Program-made: the position numbers and the translations under genes | Shown: positions 1-9,050 of the stretch, one piece after another | How the letters are laid out: every line of letters starts with the position of its first letter | Numbering within the stretch: the first letter of the stretch is position 1 | The notes under the pieces: generated by a model | Databases searched by the model: none | Told to the model about the DNA's origin: nothing | Seen by the model: only the letters and a program-made list of their open reading frames with translations | Assembly (NCBI RefSeq): GCF_031326345.1 | Contig: NZ_CP133671.1 | Coordinates: 620,001-684,000, forward strand | Origin: Aureispira sp. CCB-E | GTDB lineage: Bacteria; Bacteroidota; Bacteroidia; Chitinophagales; Saprospiraceae | DNA: 64,000 nucleotides | Reading direction: 5' to 3'

Positions 1-2
1 GA

Positions 3-485
3 GAGAGTACCACACAACGGTTGGAATCAAGAACAGATCGGAAAGGAAATGGGCGTTATCGAATTACGGAGGTAGATGTTTGTACTAATGGTCAAGTAAC
101 CAGTTATTTAAAGGTTGGGCAATTGGGTAAAATCATATTGAGTATAAGTCAGAAAGCTATGATTAAAATACCTATTAGTATAAGTATTGGTATTCATGAC
201 TCTAAAGGAGTAAGGGTTTCAACTCTTTCATCCATGTTTTTCCCAGAAACATTAACAGTAGATAGAAGTTTTAAGGTTGAATTTATTTTAGAGAATGTAG
301 CTTTGTATTCTGGAGAGTATTTTTGTAATGTATTTCTTAGAGAAGGAGAAAATGGAGATATAGTAGATTGGGTGCAGGATGCATTTATTTTAAGAATTGA
401 AGCAGGTGATTTTTATGGAACAGGGAGAAATAATATTCTTCAAAATGATAAATTTTTTATTAATCATAAAATTAATCTAGTTTAA
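3..485 (+). CDS. C-terminal part of Wzt-like ABC transporter ATP-binding protein (5' truncated)
   Basis: The frame is open to the left window edge, so this is the 3' end of a longer gene. The first in-window start codon (TTG at 21) is not a convincing start. The roughly 160 visible residues are beta-rich, with the order 'ITEVDV', 'VGQLGKI', 'GIHDSKG', 'VEFILEN', 'LYSGEYFCNVFL'. This matches the C-terminal carbohydrate-binding domain of Wzt-type O-antigen exporters. In that family the domain recognises the finished glycan before export through the Wzm permease. The ATPase half lies outside the window. The next gene, a sulfotransferase, overlaps this stop by one base, so the two are translationally coupled. 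The family call rests on pattern recognition of the C-terminal domain alone. Confidence 0.6.
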   Translation, partial: ESTTQRLESRTDRKGNGRYRITEVDVCTNGQVTSYLKVGQLGKIILSISQKAMIKIPISISIGIHDSKGVRVSTLSSMFFPETLTVDRSFKVEFILENVALYSGEYFCNVFLREGENGDIVDWVQDAFILRIEAGDFYGTGRNNILQNDKFFINHKINLV

Positions 486-1294
486 TGAGGCATTTATTTA
501 TAGGAGGCTGCGGACGTTCTGGGACTTCTTTTGTACAGAAAATTATAATTTCTCATTCTAAAGTAGTCGGAGGTCCTGAATTTGATTTTTTGCAACCTCT
601 TATGATGACATACAGGAGAATGATAACTCCATTTCACTTGAAACGACAGGAATTTTTCTATGATAGGGACTCGCTTGACCAATATATGAGAACATTTGTG
701 AGTAGTGCATTGCTAAATAAACATCAAGAAAACTCAGAAGTTATCTTTTTTTCTGAAAAAACTCCCAATAATATAGATGTAGCAGAAGAGTTGTTGACTT
801 TGTTTCCAGATGCCTTTTTTCTGAATATTATTAGAGATGGTAGAGATGTACTTGTTTCTCATCTTGATGTAGAGCAGCGTTTTATTAAATCAGGGACAGC
901 ATACCACAAGCCTAGTTTTTCTTTAGAAAGTGTATGTGCGTTGTGGAATAAAAGTATTGATACCTATTTAAAACTAGCAAATAATGAAACATTGAATAAT
1001 AGAGTCATTAATTTAGTTTATGAAGATTTGTTGCAATATCCTAAAAGAGAGTTGATGAGAATTTGCCAATCTTTAGGGCTTGTATTGGAAGAAGGAATGC
1101 TCACTCCTCATAAAAAGGAAGTAAGAGAAAGCCCGTTACATATTGATAATATTTGGCATACAGAAGCAATGCTTAATGCTAACTTTGATACATCAAAAAT
1201 TGGTAGATGGCAGAAGAGGTTAAGTTTTTTTGAAAAACGGAAAGCAGAAAAGATAATGCAAGAAAATTTAAAACGACTAAACTACCTTAAGTAA
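485..1294 (+). CDS. PAPS-dependent sulfotransferase (Sulfotransfer_3-like)
   Basis: Predicted to transfer sulfate from PAPS to a sugar hydroxyl of the polysaccharide made by this cluster. The N-terminus has the 5'-phosphosulfate-binding loop GCGRSGTSF (residues 8-16). The 3'-phosphate-binding segment FLNIIRDGRDVLVSH lies near residue 115-125. A downstream Lys/Trp-rich helix 'IGRWQKRL' is typical of the family. The length of 269 aa is normal for bacterial members. There is no signal peptide, so it acts in the cytoplasm or at the inner leaflet, before export. ATG overlaps the preceding stop (TAATG). It lies between an exporter domain and glycan-building enzymes, so the acceptor is probably the glycan. 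The acceptor itself cannot be read from sequence. Confidence 0.8.
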   Translation: MRHLFIGGCGRSGTSFVQKIIISHSKVVGGPEFDFLQPLMMTYRRMITPFHLKRQEFFYDRDSLDQYMRTFVSSALLNKHQENSEVIFFSEKTPNNIDVAEELLTLFPDAFFLNIIRDGRDVLVSHLDVEQRFIKSGTAYHKPSFSLESVCALWNKSIDTYLKLANNETLNNRVINLVYEDLLQYPKRELMRICQSLGLVLEEGMLTPHKKEVRESPLHIDNIWHTEAMLNANFDTSKIGRWQKRLSFFEKRKAEKIMQENLKRLNYLK

Positions 1295-1300
1295 TTTAAT

Positions 1301-3241
1301 ATGTGTGGAATTTCAGGAATAATTTATTTTAATCATATTAAAATATCACATAAAATTATATCAGACTTCAATGATCAACTAATACATCGAGGACCAGATG
1401 GACATGATGTATGGGTCAATGAGGAATTAAATATGGCTTTGGGGCATCGTCGATTATCTATTTTGGATTTATCAAGCTCTGGCAATCAGCCAATGTCATT
1501 AGACAATGAACGTTATTGGATGGTTTATAATGGCGAGGTATATAACTTTATCGAATTGCGTAATGACTTAATTCAGTTGGGATATTCTTTTTATTCTGAC
1601 AGTGATTCCGAAGTTGTGTTAGCTGCTTACATAGAATGGGGGAATGATTGTGTGAAGCGATTTAATGGTATGTGGGCAATTGCAATAGTAGACCGACAAA
1701 AAAAAGAATTATTTTTATCTCGAGATCGTTTTGGAATTAAACCACTTTATTTTGCTAATACAGATGGTATCTTTGCCTTTGCATCAGAGTCTATAGCATT
1801 TAATAAACTCCATGGTTTCAAGAAGCGTATACACCAAAATAACATCTTATTTAATATAAGAAATGTACATGGTTTAGAAGCAACAGGTGAATCAATTTAT
1901 GAAGAAATATACCAATTACAAGCAGGACACAATGCAACTCTGAATTTAAACACTGGTGAATTTTATAAATACAAGTGGTGGAATACCTTAGAAAATAGAA
2001 TAGAGATACCAAAAGAATATAATGATCAGGTTCTTTTGTTCAGAGAATTATTTGAAGATGCGGCGAAAATTCGAATGCGTAGTGATGTACCAATAGCTAG
2101 TGCTTTGAGCGGAGGAGTTGATTCTTCAGCTGTTTATTGCATGATTAACTATTTGATGAAGAATGAGCCAATTGATAGAACACCTAAAAATTGGCAGAGA
2201 GCGTATAATATTGGTTTCCCAGGATCTATATTAGATGAAAGTCATTTTGCCAAAGAGGTAATTGACTATACAGGTGGCGATGGGCGGTTTTTATTACCAG
2301 ATTACAATAATTTATTAGATGACATAGTTAGTTCAACAGTACTATTTGATAATATATATAACTCGCCAATATACCCCTTGACGACAGTTTATGGTAATAT
2401 GCAGCAAGATGGTTATAAAATATCTATGGATGGTCACGGGGTTGATGAGATGATGTTTGGATATAGATTCTCTATTAAGGATATTTACCTTGATGCAGTA
2501 CGGGGAGGTGATAAAGAAAGAGAGTTATTAATTCAGAATATATATTTAGGTTTATTACCTAAAGAAGAAAGGGAGGAACAATTACAGTATTTAAAAAATT
2601 TAACAAAAGTAGCTCATGTAGAAAAAAGGTCTTTATGGGAAAGGGGTATTCGGAAAATTGGACGGATGTTAAGTCCTTCCCAAATTCCTCCTCCTGATTT
2701 ATGGTCTTTTTTAGAAAAAGAACAACCTGCTAATTTTGCTTTGTTAGAACCTAATGAACAAATGAGTTTTGGCAATTGGCATTTGTATAAAATATTCCAT
2801 GAATCTGTCTTACCATCCATATTAAGGAATTTTGATCGTGGAGCAATGCAAAAAAGTATCGAAATTCGGATGCCTTTTATGGATTGGAGATTGATTTCTT
2901 ACATGTTTTCACTTCCTGAACAAAGTAAAATTGGTGGTGGATATACTAAAAGAATTCTTAGGGATAGTATGAAAGGAATCATGCCAGAGTCAATTCGAAC
3001 TAGAAAATTAAAAGTAGGTATGACTTCTCCTATGCCAGAGTGGTTTAGTAATGAATTAAAATCATTAATTTTAGATGAATTAAAGTCAACTTCTTTTCAG
3101 AATAATGATTTATGGAATGCCAAAGAAATACTTTCATTTGTTGAACATCGAATTTCAAACAATTCGTGGACAGAAGAAGAATGTAAACAATTTTGGCCAT
3201 TGTTTAATGCACATATTTTAACTAAAAATTTGAATGGATAA
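1301..3241 (+). CDS. Asparagine-synthase-like glutamine amidotransferase
   Basis: Class II glutamine amidotransferase fused to an ATP-pyrophosphatase domain. Cys2 follows the initiator Met (MCGISGI), the N-terminal nucleophile that releases ammonia from glutamine. The PP-loop SGGVDSS starts at residue 270. At 646 aa it is longer than E. coli AsnB (about 554 aa) and closer to amidotransferases found in O-antigen loci. In P. aeruginosa O6 (WbpS) and Bordetella, such proteins amidate uronic-acid sugars. Here the gene precedes and is co-transcribed with a WlbA-like dehydrogenase, formyltransferase and aminotransferase. I infer that it converts a sugar carboxylate to the amide; plain asparagine synthesis is the alternative. 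The next gene overlaps its end by 8 bp. Confidence 0.8.
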   Translation: MCGISGIIYFNHIKISHKIISDFNDQLIHRGPDGHDVWVNEELNMALGHRRLSILDLSSSGNQPMSLDNERYWMVYNGEVYNFIELRNDLIQLGYSFYSDSDSEVVLAAYIEWGNDCVKRFNGMWAIAIVDRQKKELFLSRDRFGIKPLYFANTDGIFAFASESIAFNKLHGFKKRIHQNNILFNIRNVHGLEATGESIYEEIYQLQAGHNATLNLNTGEFYKYKWWNTLENRIEIPKEYNDQVLLFRELFEDAAKIRMRSDVPIASALSGGVDSSAVYCMINYLMKNEPIDRTPKNWQRAYNIGFPGSILDESHFAKEVIDYTGGDGRFLLPDYNNLLDDIVSSTVLFDNIYNSPIYPLTTVYGNMQQDGYKISMDGHGVDEMMFGYRFSIKDIYLDAVRGGDKERELLIQNIYLGLLPKEEREEQLQYLKNLTKVAHVEKRSLWERGIRKIGRMLSPSQIPPPDLWSFLEKEQPANFALLEPNEQMSFGNWHLYKIFHESVLPSILRNFDRGAMQKSIEIRMPFMDWRLISYMFSLPEQSKIGGGYTKRILRDSMKGIMPESIRTRKLKVGMTSPMPEWFSNELKSLILDELKSTSFQNNDLWNAKEILSFVEHRISNNSWTEEECKQFWPLFNAHILTKNLNG

Positions 3242-4247
3242 TCTAAAATTTGCAATTGTAGGTTGTGGTAGGATTGCACAACGTCATGCAAAGCATATTC
3301 AAAATACGGAAGGAGCTGAATTAGTAGCAGTTTGCGATGTTGTAATTGAAAAAGCTAAGGAATTGGCAAAAAAATATGACGCAACACCATATTATTCTAT
3401 AGAGGAATTGCTAAAGGACAATGATATTTCTATCGTTTCTATTTGTTCTCCTAATGGTTTGCATGCCAATCATTCCATTCTTTCTTTGAGAGCAGGAAAA
3501 CATGTTTTGTGCGAAAAACCAATGGCTATTTCTGTTTACGATTGTGGCGAAATGATTAAAACGGCAGAAAAGGCAAATAAACGGTTGTTTGTAATCAAAC
3601 AAAATCGTTATAATCCGCCTGTTAACGCTGTCAAAAATGCGATTGATTCAGGGAAATTAGGTAAGATAAATAGTGTACAATTATCTTGTTTTTGGAATAG
3701 AAATGAAGACTATTATAAAAATAGCTGGAAAGGAACCAAAGACTTGGATGGAGGTACCTTGTATACACAGTTTAGTCACTTTGTAGATTTATTATACTAT
3801 TTGGTTGGCGATGTAAAAGATGCGAAGGCTTTTGGTGGAAATTATTGCCATGAGGGAATTACAGAATTCGAAGATACAGGAGTAGTGATTTTAAAGTTTC
3901 ATAACAATGCTATCGGAACAATTAATTATACCGTAAATAGTTATGGAGGAAATATGGAAGGTTCTTTGACTTTGTTTGGAGATAAAGGAACTGTGAAAAT
4001 TGGTGGGCAATACCTAAATGAGTTGGAGTACCAAAAAATTGAAAATTTTAGTATTGATAACTTGCCTGCAGGTAATACAGCTAATAATTACGGACAATAC
4101 CAAGGCTCTATGTCTAATCATGATATGGTTTATGAGAATGTCGTTGATGTACTATTAAACGGTGGTCAAATTACGACCAATATGTTTGAAGGATTAAAGA
4201 CGGTAGAAATTATTGATAAAATTTATTCAGATATTAATGGCAAGTAA
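3234..4247 (+). CDS. Gfo/Idh/MocA oxidoreductase, WlbA/WbpB-like UDP-N-acetylglucosaminuronate 3-dehydrogenase
   Basis: NAD-dependent sugar-nucleotide oxidase. The N-terminal Rossmann motif IVGCGRIAQRH is at residues 8-18 and the family signature CEKPMA has its EKP at 94-96. The C-terminal half has the GFO_IDH_MocA_C beta-sheet with GGTLYTQFSHFVDLLYYL, which carries the His/Asp pair of the active site. The length of 337 aa fits the WlbA/WbpB group. Those enzymes oxidise C3 of UDP-GlcNAcA so that an aminotransferase can place an amine there. A WbpE-like aminotransferase sits two genes downstream, which supports this role. The upstream 6-dehydrogenase (WbpA) is not in the window. The exact substrate is inferred. 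Confidence 0.75.
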   Translation: MDNLKFAIVGCGRIAQRHAKHIQNTEGAELVAVCDVVIEKAKELAKKYDATPYYSIEELLKDNDISIVSICSPNGLHANHSILSLRAGKHVLCEKPMAISVYDCGEMIKTAEKANKRLFVIKQNRYNPPVNAVKNAIDSGKLGKINSVQLSCFWNRNEDYYKNSWKGTKDLDGGTLYTQFSHFVDLLYYLVGDVKDAKAFGGNYCHEGITEFEDTGVVILKFHNNAIGTINYTVNSYGGNMEGSLTLFGDKGTVKIGGQYLNELEYQKIENFSIDNLPAGNTANNYGQYQGSMSNHDMVYENVVDVLLNGGQITTNMFEGLKTVEIIDKIYSDINGK

Positions 4248-4977
4248 AGTTATATTTTTAGGCTCAAAACCTATTGGCTATTTTTGTTTAGAACACTTAT
4301 TAAAAGAACAAGAAGAATATAATATAGAAGTAGTTGGAGTACTTACTAATAACACTAACCGTTTGGGAGCGGCAGATTTGACAAAGTTGGCAGATAGGTA
4401 TGGTGTACAAGTAATAAAATCTCTTGATAGATTGATAGAATTCGAATGTGACTTTCTAGTATCTGTCCAATATCATGAAATACTAAAGGCAAAACATCTA
4501 TCGATTGCTTCTAAAATGGCAATTAATTTGCACATGGCACCATTACCAGAGTATAGAGGTTGTAACCAATTTACTTTTGCTATAATTGATGGAAAAAAAG
4601 AGTTTGGAACAACATTGCATGTTATGGATGAAGGTATTGATTCTGGAGCTATTTTGGCCGAAGAACGATTTCCAGTTTCTGATAACTGTTTTGTAAATGA
4701 ATTGTATGAGTTAACATTGGTGGCATCTAAAAAATTATTTGAAAATAAGATAGGAGCTATTTTATTAGGAAAAACAACTCCAATTCCACAAAAAAAATTT
4801 TTAGAACGAACAACTTCTATCCATTATAGAAAGGAAATTGCTCAAGCTAAAAAAATTGATTTAAATTGGGATGAAGATAAAATTTGGCGACATGTGAGGG
4901 CAACTTCAATGCCTGGCTTTCCTCCTCCTTATGCAGAAATTAATGGCATAAAATTAAATATAACAATAGAAAAATGA
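4237..4977 (+). CDS. Sugar N-formyltransferase (formyl_trans_N family)
   Basis: N10-formyl-tetrahydrofolate-dependent formyltransferase. From ATG at 4237 (MASKVIFLG) the protein is 246 aa and overlaps the dehydrogenase by 11 bp. An upstream ATG at 4213 would add eight residues that lie entirely inside the previous gene, so I prefer 4237. The catalytic Asn-His pair is in NLHMAPLPEYRG (N97, H99) and the Asp is in DEGIDSGAI (D135). Methionyl-tRNA formyltransferases are about 310 aa and housekeeping; this shorter one is sandwiched between sugar dehydrogenase and aminotransferase genes. I therefore expect it to formylate the amino group of a nucleotide-linked amino sugar, as QdtF- or VioF-type enzymes do. 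ATGA overlap couples it to the next gene. Confidence 0.75.
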   Translation: MASKVIFLGSKPIGYFCLEHLLKEQEEYNIEVVGVLTNNTNRLGAADLTKLADRYGVQVIKSLDRLIEFECDFLVSVQYHEILKAKHLSIASKMAINLHMAPLPEYRGCNQFTFAIIDGKKEFGTTLHVMDEGIDSGAILAEERFPVSDNCFVNELYELTLVASKKLFENKIGAILLGKTTPIPQKKFLERTTSIHYRKEIAQAKKIDLNWDEDKIWRHVRATSMPGFPPPYAEINGIKLNITIEK

Positions 4978-6056
4978 TACCATTTGTAGATCTAAAAGCT
5001 CAATATCTCAGCATTCAAAAAGAGATTGATGAGGCTATCCAAAGTGTAATTAACCAAACTGCATTTATTGGAGGTAGTTATGCTGCTAAATTTGAAAAGG
5101 AATTTGCAGATTTTCATGGCGTAAAACATTGTATTGCTTGCGCAAATGGAACAGACTCACTAGAGATTTTACTTCAAGCAATGGGAGTAGGAGCTGGTGA
5201 CGAAGTTTTGGTACCCGCACTATCTTGGATTTCGACTTCTGAGGCTGTATCTACTGTCGGAGCAACACCTATATTTGTAGATATAGATCCTGATTATTAT
5301 ACCATTGATTTGGATTTGATAGAGGAAAAAATAACGGCTAAAACCAAGGCAATTATTCCTGTTCATATTTATGGACAACCTGTCAATATGCCTCGTTTGA
5401 TGGCAATTGCTCAAAAACATAATCTAAAGGTGTTGGAAGATTGTGCACAAGCACATAGTGCTACATTTGATGGTCAAAAGATCGGGACTTTTGGGGATTG
5501 TGCTTCTTTTAGTTTCTATCCTGGAAAAAATCTAGGTGCTTATGGCGATTCGGGAGGTATGATTACAAATGACCCAGAAATTGCACGAATAGCAAGAATG
5601 ATTGCTAATCATGGACAAGAAGGTAAACACAACCATTTGATGGAAGGTAGAAATAGTCGAATGGATGGTATTCAAGCAGCAGTTTTATCGGTCAAATTAA
5701 ACTATTTAGATGAGTGGACAGATGCTCGTATTGCAAATGCCAAGCGTTATGATGCCTTACTAAAAAATAGTGATGTTGTGACACCTCGTGTTATAGAAAA
5801 TGGTAAGCACGTATTTCATCTATATGTTATTCGTTCTAAGAATAGAGCAGCTTTGATGCGTACGCTAAAGGCAGAAAATATCGGTATTTCTATTCACTAC
5901 CCTACGGCTTTACCTTTCTTAGATTGTTATAAAAATAGAAAGTATACGGCAGAAGATTTTCCTGTAGCGCATCAAGTAACCCAAGAAATTATTTCATTGC
6001 CTATGTTTGCAGAGTTGGATGAGGAATCTATTGAATTTATAGCTTCTTATATTTAA
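4974..6056 (+). CDS. DegT/DnrJ/EryC1 sugar aminotransferase, WbpE-like
   Basis: PLP-dependent aminotransferase acting on keto-sugar nucleotides. The opening IPFVDLKAQY is characteristic of WbpE/WlbC relatives. The aspartate contacting the pyridine nitrogen is in LEDCAQAH (about residue 156) and the Schiff-base lysine is K185 in [12 protein letters not shown]. At 360 aa it has full family length. It starts inside the formyltransferase stop (ATGA). With the WlbA-like dehydrogenase it would complete conversion of UDP-GlcNAcA to the 3-amino derivative, which the formyltransferase could then acylate. Regiochemistry is inferred from family membership. Confidence 0.8.
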   Translation: MIPFVDLKAQYLSIQKEIDEAIQSVINQTAFIGGSYAAKFEKEFADFHGVKHCIACANGTDSLEILLQAMGVGAGDEVLVPALSWISTSEAVSTVGATPIFVDIDPDYYTIDLDLIEEKITAKTKAIIPVHIYGQPVNMPRLMAIAQKHNLKVLEDCAQAHSATFDGQKIGTFGDCASFSFYPGKNLGAYGDSGGMITNDPEIARIARMIANHGQEGKHNHLMEGRNSRMDGIQAAVLSVKLNYLDEWTDARIANAKRYDALLKNSDVVTPRVIENGKHVFHLYVIRSKNRAALMRTLKAENIGISIHYPTALPFLDCYKNRKYTAEDFPVAHQVTQEIISLPMFAELDEESIEFIASYI

Positions 6057-6079
6057 CTTTATTTAAATGAATATACTAT

Positions 6080-7189
6080 ATGAGAGTTTTTCAAGTTATG
6101 AATATTTACCCCCCATTTATTCCTTATCTAGAGTCAAAATATTCGGTAGAAAATCTTTCTTTTGAAGAACACAGAGCCTTGTTACTCAAAAGTCGTTTTC
6201 ATGCTTTACATATTTTAAGCCCTTGTTTGGAAAATGAAGGAAATGGCTTTTTTACTATGTGGGGATATGAGAACTTACAATACAAGTGGGCTAGAGAAAA
6301 TGGTTTAAAGACAAAAAGTTTAAAAGAAATTTTATTTGCTCAGATAAAGAAATTTAAACCAGATGTGTTTTACAATTTTTCAACAGATAATTTTTCAAAG
6401 GAAGAGTTAGATTTGAACTTAAGTCCTAGTATAATACGTATTTGTTGGTCGGCAGCACCTTTTCGAAATCCAGAGTTTTTTAAATTATATGCTACACGTC
6501 TTACAAATTATCCTGAAGATATTTTATTAAAAGAAAAAGTTGGATATAGAAATGATTTATTTCAACCAGCTTATGATGATGAAATGAGCGTATATGCCAA
6601 AAATGACAAACGCCCAATTGATTTGTTCTTTTATGGGCAATACACCAAAGCAGGATTTGATAATAGAAATAAACGATTAGAGGCATTATTATTATTTAAA
6701 AAAAATAATCCGCATTTGAATATAAAACTATGCTTACAGTATATAGAAAAAGAGCATATATATGTAAACATACCTTATATTAGGAGATATTTAAGGCGAA
6801 TAGACTTTCCTCCTAAAATTGTTCGGAAATATTCATCTGCCCCTATTTATGGATTAGATTTGTATGATGCAATAAGTCAAAGTAAGATAGTATTTAATGC
6901 AGGAGTAGATTTTACAAAGAACTATAAAGTTAATATGCGAAATTTTGAAGTTTTGGGATGTGGAGCACATATGATTTCGGACGCAGGAATTTATCCTGAA
7001 GGTTTTGAAATGGGAAAGCATTTTTCTACGTATCATAATATGGAAGAGTGTTTCACTAAAATTAAAGCCTTATTGCAGAATGATGCCAAACGAAAATTAA
7101 TTGCTCAAGTAGGGCATGAAATGGTTCGTAAACAATATTCAAAAGAACAACAATGGAAATCTTTTAAGAAAATTGTTGAATCATTATAA
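6080..7189 (+). CDS. Glycosyltransferase, CgeB-like (Glyco_trans_1_2)
   Basis: Predicted GT-B glycosyltransferase of 369 aa. The C-terminal third carries the nucleotide-sugar-binding module seen in CgeB/spore-maturation-type transferases: NAGVDFTKNYKVNMRNFEVLGCGAHMISD, with the characteristic R-N-F-E and G-C-G segments. The N-terminal domain has no recognisable motif. There is no signal peptide or membrane segment. It lies between the UDP-sugar branch and the dTDP-sugar branch of the cluster. A short gap of 23 bp separates it from the upstream gene. Donor and acceptor are unknown. Confidence 0.65.
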   Translation: MRVFQVMNIYPPFIPYLESKYSVENLSFEEHRALLLKSRFHALHILSPCLENEGNGFFTMWGYENLQYKWARENGLKTKSLKEILFAQIKKFKPDVFYNFSTDNFSKEELDLNLSPSIIRICWSAAPFRNPEFFKLYATRLTNYPEDILLKEKVGYRNDLFQPAYDDEMSVYAKNDKRPIDLFFYGQYTKAGFDNRNKRLEALLLFKKNNPHLNIKLCLQYIEKEHIYVNIPYIRRYLRRIDFPPKIVRKYSSAPIYGLDLYDAISQSKIVFNAGVDFTKNYKVNMRNFEVLGCGAHMISDAGIYPEGFEMGKHFSTYHNMEECFTKIKALLQNDAKRKLIAQVGHEMVRKQYSKEQQWKSFKKIVESL

Positions 7190-7215
7190 AGTTCATTTTG
7201 TCTAAAAAAATAAAG

Positions 7216-7614
7216 ATGAAAAAACCATATCAAATACAATTTGAACAAATAGGAGCACCACACCTAGGCTATATTAGTGTTGCAGAAATTCAGGATAATA
7301 TACCATTTGAAATAAAAAGAGTTTACTGGACGTATTTTACACCAAATCATGTAGAACGGGGAAATCATTCTCATCGTGCTTTAGAACAGGTGATTATATG
7401 TGTTGCAGGAACTATATATTTTGAATTTGAAAGTGTTGGAGGAGAAACTTTTGAATTTGAACTGGATGAACCAAGTCAAGGTATTTATGTACCTTCTGGA
7501 TATTGGAGAAGGATGAAGTTTTCTCATAATGCTGTTTTGGTTTGTATGGCGTCACAGTTATATGATGAAGCAGATTACATACGAGATTATAATGAATTTA
7601 AAAAATATATATAA
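7216..7614 (+). CDS. FdtA/QdtA-like dTDP-4-keto-6-deoxyglucose ketoisomerase (cupin)
   Basis: Small cupin enzyme that moves the keto group of dTDP-4-keto-6-deoxyglucose from C4 to C3. The hallmarks are RGNHSHRALEQVIICVAG (metal/active-site histidines), VPSGYWRRM and the C-terminal YDEADYIRDYNEF, which is strongly conserved in FdtA/QdtA/WxcM domains. I take ATG at 7216 rather than TTG at 7198, giving 132 aa. FdtA yields dTDP-Fuc3N and QdtA yields dTDP-Qui3N; the sequence does not tell which stereochemistry applies. The partner aminotransferase is at 9050-10153. The rmlA and rmlB genes that make its substrate are outside the window. Confidence 0.8.
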   Translation: MKKPYQIQFEQIGAPHLGYISVAEIQDNIPFEIKRVYWTYFTPNHVERGNHSHRALEQVIICVAGTIYFEFESVGGETFEFELDEPSQGIYVPSGYWRRMKFSHNAVLVCMASQLYDEADYIRDYNEFKKYI

Positions 7615-7624
7615 TACATTGTTT

Positions 7625-8089
7625 ATGAATGTTGAGTTTGTTGATTTTGACAGGATGTTTTTAGGGTATTCTTGGAAATGGTTGAATGATCCCGAAATAA
7701 AGAGATTGACAAATAGTTCATCCTTTACTAAGGAAGAGCAAGAGGAATGGTATAATTCACTAGAGTCTATATCAGCTCATTATTTTATAAAAGGAGTTTG
7801 TCTTGATAATAAACCAATTGGAATTACAGGATTGAAAAATATATCCTCAAGGGAGGGTGAGTATTGGGGATATATAGGAGAAAAGGAACATTGGGGAAAA
7901 GGCATTGGTACACAAATGTTAGAGTATATAATGAAGAAAGGAAAAGAAGACGGTTTAGAAAGAATTTATTTAAAAGTTAGTTTAAACAATGATAGAGCAA
8001 TTTCTTTATATAAGAAATTGGGTTTTATTGTAGTGGAGGATATAGAAAGACAGCTAAAGAGTGAGTTATATATGGAGTATAAGTACTAA
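7625..8089 (+). CDS. GNAT-family N-acetyltransferase, likely amino-sugar acetyltransferase
   Basis: RimJ/RimL-like GNAT of 154 aa from ATG 7625 (MNVEFVDF). The longer frame beginning at 7529 would read through the end of the ketoisomerase gene in another frame. Visible motifs are the acetyl-CoA-binding loop EHWGKGIGTQML (motif A, Q/R-x-x-G-x-G/A equivalent) and the C-terminal YLKVSLNNDRAISLYKKLGF typical of GNATs. It sits 10 bp after the FdtA-like gene and ahead of the FdtB-like gene. I infer that it acetylates the 3-amino group of the dTDP-sugar. The known Fdt/Qdt pathways use a left-handed beta-helix acyltransferase for this step, so this would be a substitution. PseH, of the pseudaminic acid pathway, is a precedent for a GNAT acting on an amino sugar. 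Confidence 0.7.
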   Translation: MNVEFVDFDRMFLGYSWKWLNDPEIKRLTNSSSFTKEEQEEWYNSLESISAHYFIKGVCLDNKPIGITGLKNISSREGEYWGYIGEKEHWGKGIGTQMLEYIMKKGKEDGLERIYLKVSLNNDRAISLYKKLGFIVVEDIERQLKSELYMEYKY

Positions 8090-8117
8090 TTTTATGAATT
8101 AAAAATTTAATAAATAA

Positions 8118-9050
8118 ATGTTTATAACAGAAGATTCACATTTTTATCATGTTTTTAAAAGCAAGGACCATATATTTAATAGTATTGAATTTCAACTACT
8201 CAATAAAGATAAAGTAAATTCTTTAGCAACTTTAGTTTTTGATAATGGGGGAAAACCTAAAATAGCGTTGATAGGAGGCGTAAAAAAAGGGATATTAAAA
8301 AGCCCTTTTTCTGCACCATTTGGTGGCTTCAGCCTACTTCGCCCCTCTGTTCGGCTATCAGATATTCAAGCTGCAATAGATAATTTATTTGTATGGTGTA
8401 AAGATAATGGAATCAAAGAAATTCATATTACTTTACCACCTTCTATTTATGGAGATGCAGCAATTGATAAACAATTAAATTCTTTATTTATAAAAGGTTT
8501 TTCTGTATGTTATGTAGATTTGAATTATAGTTTTTCATTGAGTGATTTTGATAATAATTATACACAGAAAATAAGAAGTAATGCTCGCAAAAATTTGAAA
8601 CGAGCCTTGTTAACAGAAGGATATAATTTCAAACATGTAGTTAGTTTGGAAGAGAAAAAAAAAGCCTATAATGTGATTGCGAAGAATAGGTTTTCAAGAG
8701 GATACCCCTTGAGATTATCTTGGGAAGATATACAAAAAACTTCTAAGGTTATTAATATTGATTTCTTTTTGGTACAATTACATGAAAATTCTGTAGCTGC
8801 TGCTATAGTTTTTTATGTAACAAAAGAGATTGTTCAAGTTGTTTATTGGGGAGATATTGTAGATTATCATATATATAGACCAATGAATTACCTTTCTTAT
8901 AATTTATTTAAATATTATAAAAATAAAGTTAGTGTAATTGATATTGGACCATCTACAGAAAAAGGGATACCCAATCATGGTTTATGTGAATTTAAAGAAG
9001 GGATTGGTTGTTCAATTAGTTCAAAATATACTTTAATTAAGAAAATATAA
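8118..9050 (+). CDS. FemAB-like GNAT-fold protein (Acetyltransf_6-like)
   Basis: Protein of 310 aa without signal peptide. The segments [15 protein letters not shown] near the N-terminus, a basic [14 protein letters not shown] in the middle, and [16 protein letters not shown] followed by [18 protein letters not shown] in the C-terminal half resemble FemAB/BioF2-like double-GNAT-fold proteins. Those are frequent in Bacteroidota polysaccharide loci. They may transfer an amino acid or acyl group to a glycan, but the reaction is not established. It ends with TAATG overlapping the FdtB-like gene. The role is inferred only from fold similarity and neighbourhood. Confidence 0.55.
   Translation: MFITEDSHFYHVFKSKDHIFNSIEFQLLNKDKVNSLATLVFDNGGKPKIALIGGVKKGILKSPFSAPFGGFSLLRPSVRLSDIQAAIDNLFVWCKDNGIKEIHITLPPSIYGDAAIDKQLNSLFIKGFSVCYVDLNYSFSLSDFDNNYTQKIRSNARKNLKRALLTEGYNFKHVVSLEEKKKAYNVIAKNRFSRGYPLRLSWEDIQKTSKVINIDFFLVQLHENSVAAAIVFYVTKEIVQVVYWGDIVDYHIYRPMNYLSYNLFKYYKNKVSVIDIGPSTEKGIPNHGLCEFKEGIGCSISSKYTLIKKI

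Noticed and set aside
7529-7624. N-terminal extension of the GNAT protein
   Set aside because: It overlaps the ketoisomerase gene in another frame and contains no GNAT sequence. ATG 7625 gives a normal-length domain.
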